64,000 nt of DNA from Hippopus hippopus (GCA_946811185.2 OX328102.1:63071416-63135415), one strand, 5' to 3'; positions 1 through 12,129 are shown, counted from the first letter of the stretch. Numbers and translations: made by a program. The notes: generated from the letters alone by a model not told the origin.

Positions 1-1919
1 GACAGCAATATTTCATGTTACCGCCTATTTAAGTCTATATTAACTTGGCAAAATCCGAGAGACTGTATGTGTTTATATTTTTCGTTTATTCTTCATTCAA
101 AATACTTTTATCACCTTTTGAAGTATTTTTTAAACATTTATCTTTCGAAAGGTGTTTTTAAAACAAATTTATTTAAACGTCTTTTTGCTTCCAATTTTGA
201 TTAAAATCAGATGTTTTTCGAAATTTTCGAAATTTTCGTTTTTTCTTTTTCTTAACTCTGGTATATTTAAAGACGATCGCTACAGTTTCACCATTTTTTT
301 GAAAACATTCAGAATTTCATGAAACTTTGTGTGGTGATAGTATATTATCTGATCTTCAAAAATAGGAGATAAAAAAGAGGGTCATCGGCTTTGGGAAAAC
401 TCTATGAATATTTCTTTTAGTACACCCTGAATCACGGCAGTACAGGATGAAATTTCACCTATGAAAACTAAGTCTATTTATATTTTTTTAAATGACAACA
501 ATTATAAGCAAATGTTATGTCATTGCATTGGTGAAACATCATATCTAATGAAAAAAATAATTTAGAGTATACTGAGTATCATTCTTTTTAAAAAAATACC
601 CTTGACTTATGGCTAAAACACCTTTATTTTGGGAAAAAAAACCCAAAAAAACAAAGAGTATTCTTTATAGTTTTTTTTTTTCTATGTTCTAACATTCAGA
701 TTTTTCTTATTTATTCTGTATATAATATTCAGGTACTAAATTAAAAGAATCAGGCTTAAAACAAATAGGTCACCAGCCTTATTTTTTAAGAAAATACATT
801 TTAAGTTTGTGGGTGGGGCAATAACTAATGAGTAAATGTAGGGTTTGTCAAAGACAAAGACATTACATGAAGTAAATTATCTCAATTATCTCAATTTTTT
901 CAACAATTCAACAATGTTCATAAGAATCAAGTTTGCTTGTCATAATAAACCAATCCATAGCATATAAATGTAATACTGATGTTAGCACTTAACCCATTAC
1001 TAAACGACTAATTCTGGACTTTTCTAAATTTGACGCGTTTGCAGACGCTAAACCATAACCTGGTATTCATGTGTCACAGTCCTTTGATGGGTCAGAAATC
1101 ATTGTGCGAAATGGAGGAATCAGTCAGTAGGAGCAATTTCTCCTTTTGACATCAATGTTTTCTAATGTTGTCGACTGCAGACTCATCACGATAAGGGATA
1201 ACCCGGTAAAGGAGAAAGAGTTACAGCTCCTTTTTTTCTGCAAGTCTTTACCAAGTGACATAATTTTGGACTAGACCAAACTGAAAGCATCTGCATCTGA
1301 AAGGATGTTTTAGCTCGACGATACGTCTGCAAAATAGAGCCCTAGTAGCATGTGTCCATATTTCCGTTGTTAGGTGACGTAGTTAGGTGATTCACTTTGA
1401 CTTTCAGTCCAATCTTTTGAATAGGTAATTTCGGATTCTTGCCTCGCATATAATTATTTGGCTTGATTCAAATACTTTTTTCTTCGTTTTGCTGACATTA
1501 GTTCTTGGTTTATCCATTCTGCAGACATTGACAGGTGTGACAGGATCAGCTGTTTTAGGTGTTCACCGTTTCGAGTAAAAAGGTGAGCGTGATAGTTACA
1601 CGAAGCGTGATCGTGGAAACTGTCGCGAACGTCGTTAAGAACATATATCTACATATATTACTATCATTATTCTCATAAATGCGCTGTTTTCACTAACACT
1701 GATATTAATAGCAGTGAAAGTAGTAGTAATATCATCACTATTATTATCATCACAGTGTTGTTCTTGTTAATTCTTCGTGAACAGAAATTTTTGAATGACC
1801 GTGATTTTGATGAACAATGTATATTTGCTTTTTACAAGTACACGGTGAATTTTGGAGGGGGCGATATTTTACAAAGACGTGTGGTCTTTGAAGTACATTA
1901 TCCAATTTATGAAATAACC
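1..1919. other. Intergenic, no gene seen
   Basis: AT-rich sequence with homopolymer runs and no open frame that resembles a protein. About 1650-1760 is low-complexity ATT/ATC-rich sequence. I looked for the missing 5' exon of the VMO-I gene (signal peptide plus a Trp-Gly-x-Trp segment) and did not find a convincing one. Nothing else can be supported. Confidence 0.6.
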
Positions 1920-1948
1920 ATTTAGGTTTCAGTGATCACAGTGTTAGG

Positions 1949-4156
1949 TTGGGCCGTGACAGTACGGATCAAAGAGGACTTCAACTAGAGAATATTATAT
2001 CTAATAACTCTCTGTCCTTCATAAATGATTACAAGTCCACAACGGACTTACATCCGGCTACAGGGTCTTATTCCTCACTTGACCTGACTCTTTGTAGCCC
2101 TGTTTTACTTCCAGACTTTACTCGGGAAGTAAACAATGACCTATGTGGAAGTGACCATTTTCCAATCATAATTTCACCCTGATCCGTCAGGATTTGAATG
2201 CTCCCGGAAATTAAAAATCAATAAAGCTAATGCGGATAAATTCCAGACTCTTTGTGAACAGTCGTTAGACATAAGAAGTTGGTCAGTTGTGACGATATCA
2301 AACTCTTTAACACGTGATAACTTGAAGCACCTCAAAGTTCTGTTCCACCGACCTTGACAAGTTCAAAACGTCCTGAAAAGCCGTATTTCAACGATGACTG
2401 TAAACAGGCTGTCAAGGACAGGAAACAAGCATTCAGAAAGTTTAACCTCAGGCCTTGTCCTGAGAACCTCAATGTATACCGTATTGTCAGAGCAAAAGCA
2501 CAACGCACCATCAAAAATGGTAAACGGAAATCATGGAGGCTGTATGTCTCTAGACTTAATAGCAGTACATCATCAAAAAAAGTATGGAAAAATGATAAAA
2601 AAAGATCAAAGGACAGACCCTCCTATAAATCACCGCGCACAGGTTGACAAAGACCTTGATATTGCAAATGATATTGCTGATCCACCGGCTAATGCTTTTG
2701 CCAAGAAATCTTAGTCGTAGAACTATTCTACAAAGTTTCAAAAGAATAAGGATAAAGAAGAAAAGAAAACACCGAATTTCAGATCGTCCAATTTTGAGCA
2801 CTACAACAAACTATTAATTTGAACGAGCTTAAATCAGCGCTGACCAAAACTCACGACTCTTATCCAGGACAAGATACTGTCCACTGTCTTTTTTTAAAGC
2901 ACTTGCCTTTTACCCCTCCTTCTGTCTTACTAGATCTTTTTAATGCTATGTGGGAATCTGGTGATTTGCCTATGTCGTGGAGAGAGGTACTTGTTATCCC
3001 TATCCTAAAACCTGGCAAGGATACCAGTGACCCAAAATTTATCCACCTATAGCTCTTACAATGTGAAAAACTATTGAACGTATAGTCAGTGACCATCGGC
3101 GGATCCAGCGTGGGGGGGGGGGGGGAGCGGTGGGGTCGGGGTTGTGGAGGGGGGGCCCGGCCCCCCCCCCCCCCCTAGAATTTTTCAAAGTAACCGCTGT
3201 CTGCCTGATATTTTGACCAAGTATGAATGTAGCAGTAGATTCTAGATCATTTCTTTGGATAGGGTTTCCGGTAATATTGTTCGCAGGTATATTGTTATAC
3301 CGGATACATACTGACAGGAAATGCAAACATTTTATGCAGTAGAAAATTTGAATATGTAATGATCTTTACGATTTTCCGGACCCCCCTGGGAAAAGTACAG
3401 AGTAGACTCCGCCGTCAACGCAGAACATTGGACTATTTAGTACGCTTTGAAACTTTCACTAGGGATGTTTCATTAATAAACAATATCTTGTTTCTGTCTC
3501 TTTTGACCTTGAGAGTACACAACACAACTTTGAAATACGGTTTACTTAAAGAGTTACATGACTTTGGTCTCAGAGGTCGGCTATCTCTTTTTATCGCAGA
3601 CTTCTTAGATAAGTGTCTTTTCAGAGTCAGAGTTGGCCACGTCCTTTCAGGTGCACGTGAACAGGAGAAGGGTGTACCTCAAGGACGTATTTTATCGGTC
3701 ATACTGTTTAGTGTAAAGATAAATAACATTGTGAAAGCCATAAACCAGATGTAGAATATTCTTATTACGTTGATGACATTGCTTTCTATTTTAGATCTTG
3801 CAACATTTACATCATTGAAAGTTAGCTACATTAGTGTCTTTATAAACTTCAAACCTGGTCCGATGATAATGGTTTTAAGTTCTCCAAATCAAAAAAGAAG
3901 TGCAGGTATTTTTGCCAGCTTCGAAGATTTCATTAAGACCCAGAACTTTGTTTATATAAGACTAAACTTTATGGCCGAGTTCAAATTCCTTGGTGTCATT
4001 TTCGACAAGAAACTTAACTTTTTACCACATATCATAGCCCTTAAAAGGGGCTGTAAGAAGGCCTTTAACTGTCTTAAAGTTGTGGCCCATTACGCCTTTA
4101 TCGTTCCCTTATCCGTTCTAAACTATATAGATTACGGCTTCATTGTGTATCGTTAA
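1949..4156 (+). pseudogene. Decayed non-LTR retrotransposon (Jockey/CR1-like), EN to RT
   Basis: Pieces of one LINE polyprotein follow each other in shifted frames. 1949-2182 is the C-terminal end of an apurinic-type endonuclease (DQRGLQLE, then SSLDLTLCSP and CGSDHFPI). 2354-2647 is the usual linker between endonuclease and reverse transcriptase (FNDDCKQAVKDRKQAFRKF). 2819-3052 and 3359-3754 are reverse transcriptase, including a QG-R/LS-LF motif. The catalytic YVDD follows at about 3766-3777 in yet another frame. 3770-4156 gives the thumb region (FKFLGVIFDKKLNF, LKVVAH). Several frameshifts, an inserted G/C-rich tract at 3090-3180 and missing ends make it non-functional. The clade is inferred from motif wording only. 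Confidence 0.88.
3090..3180. repeat. G-run/C-run hairpin insert inside the LINE
   Basis: A block starts with a GCGGATCCAGCG-like sequence and runs into about 14 G, further G-rich sequence, then about 16 C. The G and C runs can pair as a hairpin, or the G runs could form a quadruplex. It interrupts the reverse transcriptase frame and looks like the start of a separate interspersed repeat. Confidence 0.5.
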
Positions 4157-4362
4157 CTTTTTCATTTAAAAGTTTTGAGACGATAGGGATTGTCCTGTCA
4201 CTTAATAATGTCTTCTATGCATAACAAGATTACACATAATCCTGTATAATATTTATAAATAAACCTACTATCCACAATCTTAACTTTTCATTTAAAACTT
4301 TTGAGTAGAAAGGGATTGCACTGCCACCCTATCAAGTCTTTTATGCATATTGAGATTACACA
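4157..4362. repeat. Two-copy diverged direct repeat
   Basis: The segment beginning TTAACTTTTTCATTTAAAA at about 4154 recurs at about 4280, with matching downstream stretches (GATAGGGATTG versus GAAAGGGATTG, and GATTACACATAA). The unit is roughly 125 bp. It lies directly after the LINE remnant. Confidence 0.55.
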
Positions 4363-4364
4363 TA

Positions 4365-4823
4365 AATAGAGGATATTTGTTTTTTTCGGTGAAAGATCGA
4401 AATTTATTTCATCGAGTGAACATCATCGGTAATATTTTCACGAGTGGCGCAGCCACGAGTGAAAATATTACGATGGTGTTCACTCGATGAAATAAATTTC
4501 GATCTTTCACCGAAAAAAACAAATATTCTATTTATTTCATGCTTTTAACCCTTTCTGGGAGGAACTTTATCAAAATCCAGTACAGTCTTTTCAGTTATTC
4601 CCCGTGGCGTACCCTCTCCGCATAGCAACGCATTACAATATTACGTCAAGCGCGAGAAATGTAAGGTATATGACATCATATTTCCATCTGGTTGTGAGTC
4701 ACGCGCATTTTGCCTAGGTAACTAGAGTATAAAAATCAGTATTTTCACTGGTCGTACCCGTGGAATATCGAAAAATATTCTCACCGCTATTTCTCGATAT
4801 CCTACCGGAAAGCATGAAATAAT
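4365..4823. mobile_element. MITE family A, copy 1 (palindromic core plus tail)
   Basis: 4365-4545 is a long near-perfect palindrome: CGGTGAAAGATCGAAATTTA, then an ATCATCGGTAATATTTTCAC segment, a short loop near 4445-4460, and the reverse complement of all of it. A non-palindromic tail to about 4823 contains GTATTACAATATTACG-like and TCACTGG motifs. The tail is shared with the copy at 40.8-41.3 kb; a core-only copy lies at 34.3 kb. No coding capacity, so it is taken as a non-autonomous DNA element. Confidence 0.75.
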
Positions 4824-5077
4824 CCCTCTTAATTTAACTCTTTTTACGATTATCGCGCCTCAAAGCGCGCTTCTATAAACTTGTAGTACAACACCATGTA
4901 ACCGGAAGTTAATGCCCGTGTCAAAAGCAAAAATAAAAATTGATCGTAAGAGGTGTTTTCAAGGCAAAAAAGGACTCAAAGGGTGAGATATTCTGCCGAG
5001 GAAGAAAAAAAAAAAAAAAAAAGAAAACCCTTAGAACGAAATGGTTGAATCAAAACAGGGAATATTATCTTGTGTAG

Positions 5078-5287
5078 ATTGAAGGTCGACAGTACGATGG
5101 TGACGATACCTCTCTGAACGGTGTTAAATTGCATTGTGGTTTTGTTGATTCGGATCACTTTGGTGGTGAGGTCACTTCTGCAGTAGGCCCCTGGGGTGTG
5201 TGGAGTACAGCTCTTTATTGTGGTCAAAATGCCAACGGACGATCCAAATTCCTGTCTTCATTTGTGATGCAGGTTGAAGGGAGGCAG
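5078..5287 (+). CDS. VMO-I exon A (second motif)
   Basis: 210 bp, phase 0 at both ends, 70 residues. A stop codon at 5075-5077 sits inside the acceptor TAG, so the frame must begin by splicing. The exon opens with IEGRQYDGDDTSLNG and closes with VMQVEGRQ. This near repeat of EGRQ at both ends marks the internal motif periodicity of the family and suggests that the exon corresponds to one motif. Confidence 0.85.
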
Positions 5288-8200
5288 GTAAGTAAGATAG
5301 GTAAAGTTAGCTACTAGTAGCCAGCTACTAGTAGCCAGCTACTTGTTCAGGTAAAGTTAGCTTCTAGTAGCCAGCTACTAGAAGCCAGCTACTTGAGCTG
5401 TTAAAATTGGTTATTTGTAGCCAGCTATTGGTAGCCACCTTCTAGTAAGCAGTCACTTACAAAGGAAAATCTGGCAATTCGTACCCAGGGACCAATGTAC
5501 AGATAATTAAAATGGAGGTTTTTTATTAGTTTCCTAAAGGTACAAGTAGCTGGCGAACCAAATGTCGATGCCTTAAACGAAATGTTTTTCTTCCATCCAG
5601 AATACTATATAAATGGATCAGAAAAATCAAAATCAAATAATTTCCTATATTAAAGGGTCAAGCTACGAGATCTGTCAATAGGATTTTTTTTTTCACATAT
5701 GTTTTTAATTAGGGATTCAAAATATACAAGTAGCTGACGAGATTAAGACAAACATTTCAAAATATTTCAAAGAATCACATTCACTGTACTAAGGAGAAAT
5801 TGAAAATATCATTTTCAATTCATTTTAATTATTAAAGGGGACAGCTACTCATCATGAAAATTAGGACATTTTCCAATTTTACTTAGAAAGGAATTCAAAG
5901 GTACAAGTAGCTAGCTGTAATTAAGTGCTTGTTTTGAATGAAGTAGACTATAAATGCGTCAGAAAACTCAAAATTAAAGCATTTCCATTTATCAAAGGGG
6001 CCAGCTACTTGACATGAAAACGGGACAATTTTGCACTTTTGCGAAATGATGATTTAAAATTTAGAGAGATTTAGAGAGATTCTTTAAAAATATTTCAACG
6101 AATCACATTGAGGATATTTAGGGAAAATTAGAGATATCAAAATCAGCCCGTTCTTATCATTTTAAGGGCCCAGCTACTCGTCATGAAAATGCGGATATTT
6201 TTCAATTTAACTTAGAGTGAAATCAAAAGGTACAAGTAGCTGGCCAGCCTAAGAGCGAGTTTTGAAATTAAATGCTTGTTTTGAATAACAGATACTATGA
6301 ATGTATAAGAAAACTCAAAATTGAATCATTTACGGTTATTAAAGGGGCCAGCTACTTGATTTGAAAACAGGACAACTTTGCTGTTTTTAAAAGTAATGAT
6401 TTCAAATGTATAAGTAGCTAGCGAGATTAAAGATTTTTCAAAATATTTCAACAAATCTTTTTGAGGAGACTTAGGAGAAATTAAAAATATCACAATCAAT
6501 CCATTCTTATCCATTTAAGGAGCCAGCTACTCGTCATGAAAATACTGATATTTTTCAATTTTACTCAGAGTGAAATCAAAAGGCACAGGTAGCTGGCGAG
6601 CCTAAGAGCGAATTTGAAATTGAATGCTCGTTTTGAATAACAGAGACTATAAATGCACGAGAAAACTCAAAATTGAAGCATTTCCAGTTATAAAAGGGGC
6701 CAGCTACTTGATCTGAAAATGGGACAACTTTGCACTTTTGCGAAATCATGATTTAAAATGTACAAGTAGCTGACTAGATTTAGATATATTTCAAATATTT
6801 CAACATATCATATTGAGGACACGTAGGAGAAATTAAAAATATCAAAATCAATCCATTCTTGTTCATTTTAGGGGCCAGCTACTTGTCATGAAAATGCAGA
6901 TATCTTTCAATTTTATTTTGAGTGAAATCAAAAGGTACATGTAGCTGGCCAGCCTAAGAGCGATTTTGAAATTGAATGCTTGTTTTGAATAAAAGATACT
7001 ATACATGCATGAGAAAACTCAAAATTTTTAGCATTTCCGGTTATTAAAGGGGCCAGCTACTTGATATGAAAACGGGACAATTTTGCACTTTTGCGAAATG
7101 ATGATTTCAAATGTACAAGTAGCTGGCTAGATTTAGAGGGATTTTTCAAAATATTTTAACAAATCATATTGAGGATACTTAGGAGATATTAAAGATATGA
7201 AAATCAACCCATTCTTATTCATTAAAGGGGGCAGCTACTTGTCATGAAAATGCGGATATTTTTCAATTTCACTTAGAGTGAAATCAAAAAGTACAAGTTG
7301 CTGGCGGGCCAATGAGCACTTATGTCATGGCCCTGTGTCCGTCGTGCGTCCGTCCGTGCGTCTGTCCGTCCGTCTATCCGTTAACTTTTTCTTTAAACAT
7401 ATTCTTCTCTGAAACTACCCATCCAAATTTGATGAAACTTCACAGAAATAATCCTGCCATGGTCCTCTTTACAATTTCTTGAAAGGATTTGATTCCTTAA
7501 AAAACTCTGGTTTCCATGGCAACAAAACTAATAAATATTGAAAATCTTTGAAAATCTTCTTGTCTCTGAAACCATTTGGCCCAGGGCTACCAAATTTAGC
7601 ATGTAGCTTTATCTAATGGACCTCTAACAAGTTTCTTCATATTATAGCCCTGAGATCAAAATTGGCCTCACCCCAGGGATCACAAGTTTGACATAGACTT
7701 ATATAGTGACTTCAATCTAAAACAGTAGTCAAGGGAAATAACTCCTGTTATACAAGATAAAGTTTGTTACTATTTAGCTCCCTTGATTATCAAACTGCAG
7801 TAATACATTATTAGAGTTTGGTATTCAAGTTTTTTGGATAGAAAATGTTCTGTTTTCAGGGAGAGTGATTTATTTTGATGCTAAAAGTTATGCTCACATG
7901 AGTGGAATGTTTGATTTAAAGTAAGGTTTCTATCATTCAATTTTTTTCAGAACTTTACCTTTCATGCCAATGAATAAACCCACTTGTATTCACTGACATT
8001 ATCTATGCATTTAAAAAGATATGACTTTTTTGTTGGGCAGGGGGGAGGTTATGTTTTCCAAGTAAGTTTATTACCATACAGACGTTTTATCTTGTATGTC
8101 TCTGTCAATGCCAATTAAGCGCACAATAAGTCAATTTTACTCTTTAAGAAATGACTTTTTTTACTGGACCAAATTAAAAGACAAATTGAATGTAGCTTAA

Positions 8201-9485
8201 ATGACTATTTCTGTCTTTGATGGGTTAGGAAACGTTAGGGGAAAAGGACAAAACACTGGCTGACAAGATGATGTCCTTTTCCCTCAATGTTTTCAAAAGC
8301 TTTCTTTTTCAGAGTCATTTACGTCTCAATTTGTGTGGTAAAGGGTTAAAAAGCCAGTGGAGCGATACAGGGCCATCATGGCCCTCTTGTTGATATAAAT
8401 TGCTTACCTTTCATTTGTGGGTCGAATGATAATTCGACACCGGCTTACGGTATTGTGGGTCTGCGAAACTTTCGCTTTGAAATATAGGTCTGTTCGATAC
8501 AATCAGAATTTGCCGGAAGTTGGCGTTCATGGTCTCTCCTCATTCGGAACCCTTCTGTGTTTGACCAACTGCTGTCGTTTATGGAGTGACACCACTGCGA
8601 ACTCCTTCCGGGTCGTAGTAGTCAAAAGTAGTCCCATTTGAAAATTTGACAGCAAGCACTTCTGCTGCATTGTTTTATAAGAGAAAATGAAAGGACATGT
8701 CTAAAATGTGTTTCTATTGTTATTTTGATGATTCCTGTGGAAACTGAGTGCAAGTTTGTTATTTCATGGGGAACTATTTTGTAACCGTGCCCACGTAAAG
8801 GAACATGGTCTACTCGAGGAAGGGCCTTTTTTCACTGTGATTTTTCAAGGGTAGTTGTGTTTGAGGTGGAATAGCAAAAAACGCAATCGGTTGAGGTGCC
8901 ATTTTTTTAAGTTTCTTGAGTAGGCCACTGGACGTATATTTGACAGCAACAACCCGCAAAATTGTAGGTTTGCCCTTAAAAGTACAGCAGGGGGTCAAAA
9001 ATGGTCAATTTCAATTTCTATTTTCAATGTAGCAAAAAACCAGTGGCGTGACACCATATCCGAAAAACTTTGGTTAAAATTGGTTCACGGTCAAATTTCA
9101 TTTCATATCTGAAGCCCCGTCGAAAGGTAAATTTTCCGTTGAGTAAACCCGTCTAACCCGTCTAACGCAATGTCTAACGCAATGTAACTCTAAAAAATGG
9201 CGTCTGATTACTAATGAATTAAAAGATTCTACGAAAAAAAAAACTTAATAAAAAATATTGCTCAAATGAGCTCGCCAATGTTACCTCATAATGACGTCAG
9301 CGCGTTCCTTTAGTCTTGGAGAGCCCGTCACTGGAATTCCCGCCAAAACGACGTCATCGATGTCGCTTCTTAACATCATAACGTTGCCATGTTGCCTGAG
9401 AAGTCTTTACCCGAATTTCACATGTCACTTAGATCTAGACATACGTTTGTAACATTGTAAAAACCGTTAGAAGCATAGAGAAGTC

Positions 9486-9519
<34 letters not shown>

Positions 9520-12122
9520 GACAGAGACAGATAGACAGATAGAGAGACAGATAGAGACACAGAGATAGAGACAGAGACACAGAGACAGATAGACAGAGAC
9601 AGAGAGACACAGAGACAGAGAGAAAGCGATAGAGAGCGACAGAGACAAAGAGAGAAGAAGAAAGACAGAGATAGAATGAGACAGACAGACAGAGACAGAC
9701 AGACAGAGACACAGGGACAGACAGAAAATAGACAAACACAGACAGACAGTGCCAATCTAGTCTTCTTCATTCAAAACAAGCATTTAATTTAAAAAAATCG
9801 CTCTTAGGCTTGGAAAATATCCGCATTTTCATGACGAGTAGCTGGCCCCTTAAAATGATAAGAATGGATTGATTTTGATATCTTTAATTTCTCCTACGTA
9901 TCCTAAATATGATTCGTTGAAATATTTTGAAATATCTCTCTAAATCTAGTCAGCTACTTGTAAATTTTAAATCATGATTTCGAACAAGTGCAAAGTTGTC
10001 CCATTTTCATATCAAGTAGCTGGCCCCTTTAATAACCGGAAATGCTTCAATTTTGATTTTTCTCATGCATTTATAGTCTCTGTTATTCAAAACGAGCATT
10101 TAATTTCAAAATTCGCTCTAAGGCTCGCCAGCTACTTGTACTTTTTGATTTCACTCTAGGTAAAATTGAAAAACATCCGCATTTTCATTACTTCGAAAAA
10201 CAGCAAAGTTGTCCCGTTTTTAAGTCAAGTAGCTAGCCCCTTTAATAATCGGAAATGATTCAAATTTGAGTTTTTTCATACATTCATAGTCTCTTTTATT
10301 TAAAACAGGCATGTTATTTCAAAGTTCACTCTTAGGCTCGCCAGCTACTTGTACCTTTTGATTTCACACTAAGTGTAATTGAAAAATATCCGCATTTTCA
10401 TGGCGAGTACCTGGACCCTTAAAATGATAAGAATGGACTGATTTTGATATCTTTAATTTCCCCTAAATATTCTCAATATGATTCGTTGAAATATTTGAAA
10501 TATCCCTCTAAATATTATCAGCTACTTGTACATTTTAAATCATGATTTTGTAAAAGTGCAAGTTGTCCCATTTTCATATGAAGTAGCTGGCCCCTTAAAT
10601 AACCGGAAATGTTTCAATTTTGAGTTTTCTTATGCCTTTATAGTCCCTTTTATTCAAAACAAGCATTCAGTTTCAAAAATCGCTCTTAGGCTCGCCAGCT
10701 ACTTGTACCTTTTGATTTCGCTTGAAGTAAAATTGAAAAATATCCGCATTTTTATGACGAGTAGCTGGCCCCTTTAATGAATAAGAATGGATTGATTTTG
10801 ATATCTTTAATTTCTCCTACGTATCCTCAATATGATTTGTTGAAATATTTTGAAAAATCCCTCTAAATCTAGCCAGCTACTTGTACATTTTAAATCATTA
10901 TTTCGCAAAAGTGGGAAGTTGTCCCATTTTTAGATCAAATAGCTGGCCCCTTTAAAAACCGGAAATGCTTCAATTTTGAGTTTTCTCGTGCATTTATAGT
11001 CTCTTTTATTCAAAACGAGCATTCAATTTCAAATTCGCTCTTAGGCTCGCCAGCTACCTGTGCCTTTTGATTTCACTCTAAGATAATATTCTGGATGGAA
11101 GAAAAGCATTTCGTTTAAGGCATCGACAATTGGCTCGCCAGCTACTTGAATCTTAAGGAAACTAATAAAAAACCTCCATTTTAATTACCTATACAGTGGT
11201 CGCTGGGTACGAATTGCCAGATTTTCCTTTACAAGTGACTGCTAACTAGAAGGTGGCTACCAGAAGCTGGCTACAAATAACCAGAACAAGTAGCTGGTTA
11301 CTAGTAGCTGGCTACTAGAAGCTAACTTTACCTGAACAAGTAGCTGGCTACCAGTAGCTAACTTTACCTGAACAAGTAGCAGGGTACAAGTAGCAGGGTA
11401 CTAGTAGCTGCCTACTAGTAGCTAACTTTACCTATCTAGGTAAGTATCTGTACCTTTACCGAGTGGCAATAGTTCACACTGACTGCATTGCAGATGACAA
11501 AATCTAACGTAACCACAATGTCCTTATTCGCCTTGAAAAAAGGTGGAAAAACTATATCACAGGCATGGTCACCTTTTTCTACAAAGTTTTTAAAAGGTTG
11601 TACCAAATGTTGTTTTCCAATTCAATAATAGAAATCCCTGACTGACTGCGAATGGAATGGCTAAACATATTATGATTCAGAAAATAAACAAAATTAAGAT
11701 AATTGTTTGTAAATAATGAGCAGGAAATCCTGAGATCATCATTCTCGTGGCGTTGGTCATGTGGGAATGTCCTTGAGTTAGACACCACAGAACTCCAGTC
11801 AGTGTAACTGTCTAAATCTAAGAAGGCCATGATTACGCGCTCTCGGGCTAACAAGAAATTCCTTTGCATTTTTAAACAGGGCAATTATGACGACACGGCA
11901 GCCAATTTCGTAAGATTCAAATGTAGAGACCCTGACCCCAACTACACGGAGGAAGTACTTTCACTTGGTACAGGTTTGTGGGGTAGTTATGGGCAATGGA
12001 GTGAAAGCTGTCCATGGTTCACGGCGGTCTGCGGAATAAGAACAAAGATAGAGGAACCTTTGGGTGGGAATCGTGATGACACAGCCTTGAATAACATTGA
12101 AATATACTGCTGTAATGAATAA
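5078..12122 (+). CDS. VMO-I (vitelline membrane outer layer protein 1) homologue, 3' two exons
   Basis: Two exons, 5078-5287 and 11880-12122, join in phase 0 to give 150 residues of a VMO-I protein. VMO-I proteins are small secreted beta-prism proteins built from three similar motifs and known from egg outer layers and secretions. Exon A shows DGDDTSLNGVKLHC, then GPWGVWS and a Cys. Exon B shows DDTAANFVRFKC, LGTGLWGSYGQWS, two Cys-rich turns and a closing RDDTALNNIEIYCC. The acceptors are TTGTGTAG (5077) and TTTAAACAG (11879); the donor is CAG|GTAAGT (5288). The signal peptide and first motif must lie on exon(s) upstream, which I did not find. Function in this animal is inferred from the family only. 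Confidence 0.85.
5288..7312. repeat. Left arm of inverted satellite array in VMO-I intron
   Basis: 5313-5460 is a short-period cluster of CAGCTACTAGTAGC units, itself palindromic. From 5545 on, units of about 353 bp repeat in tandem, each with an AAGGTACAAGTAGCTGGC box (about 5545, 5905, 6229, 6582, 6935 and 7288) and a GGGCCAGCTACTTG box in between. Short AT-rich reading frames here are not genes. The whole block reappears in reverse complement at 9785-11450. Confidence 0.85.
7316..8393 (+). mobile_element. Interspersed repeat with ATGGCCCTCTTGTT end, copy 1
   Basis: Starts at ATGGCCCTGTGTCCGTC followed by CCGT-rich sequence and TTAACTTTTTCTTTAAAC, and ends ACAGGGCCATCATGGCCCTC. The same type of end (AGCGATA..GGACCATCATGGTCCTC) closes the element at 15743-17216. 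It sits in the spacer between the two arms of the satellite array. About 8205-8355 inside it resembles MITE family C (AATGTTTTCAAAAGCTTTC), so it may be composite. No protein is coded. Confidence 0.6.
8394..9484. other. Spacer of the inverted array, no gene seen
   Basis: Intron sequence between the repeat and the GA microsatellite. The + strand frame at 8417-8641 resembles nothing I know and has no splice or family support. Nothing else stands out. Confidence 0.5.
9485..9748. repeat. GA/GACA microsatellite
   Basis: A (GA)n run passes into mixed GAGACA/GACAGACAGATA repeats over about 260 bp. Three overlapping minus-strand frames rich in Leu/Ser/Val/Cys come only from this repeat. Confidence 0.95.
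9785..11455. repeat. Right arm of inverted satellite array in VMO-I intron
   Basis: Reverse-complement counterpart of 5313-7310. GCCAGCTACTTGTAC boxes recur at about 10130, 10340, 10697 and 11050. The unique inner segment (GGCATCGACA, TTTCGTTTAAGG) and the GGGTACGAATTGCCAG segment match the left arm inverted, and 11240-11440 is the CTACTAGTAGC cluster. The two arms could pair as a stem of well over 1.5 kb with a loop of about 2.5 kb. Confidence 0.85.
11456..11879 (+). other. End of VMO-I intron
   Basis: Unique intron sequence running into the acceptor TTTAAACAG at 11871-11879. The open frame at 11829 extends upstream of the acceptor but loses family similarity there, which supports starting the exon at 11880. 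Confidence 0.6.
11880..12122 (+). CDS. VMO-I exon B (third motif, C-terminus)
   Basis: 243 bp including TAA; 80 residues. It begins GNYDDTAANF in phase 0 and ends NNIEIYCCNE. The conserved pattern is a GLWGSYGQWS turn followed by CPWFTAVCGIRTKIE. It ends at the usual family C-terminus, so the 3' end of the gene is complete. Confidence 0.88.
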   Translation, partial: GNYDDTAANFVRFKCRDPDPNYTEEVLSLGTGLWGSYGQWSESCPWFTAVCGIRTKIEEPLGGNRDDTALNNIEIYCCNE

Positions 12123-12123
12123 A
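12118..12123 (+). terminator. Poly(A) signal overlapping the VMO-I stop
   Basis: AATAAA is formed by the last Glu codon and the TAA stop. If used, the 3' UTR would be only some tens of bases. Confidence 0.5.
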
Positions 12124-12129
12124 GCTTTG

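Noticed and set aside
5313..7300. CRISPR-like regular repeats
   Set aside because: Eukaryotic context, units of about 353 bp with related rather than unique spacers; a satellite array.
8417..8641. Plus-strand frame of 74 codons in the VMO-I intron
   Set aside because: Lacks VMO-I motifs and has no suitable splice sites for phase-0 joining.
9418..9770. Three overlapping minus-strand frames of 90-111 codons
   Set aside because: They are translations of the GA/GACA microsatellite, with no gene-like composition.
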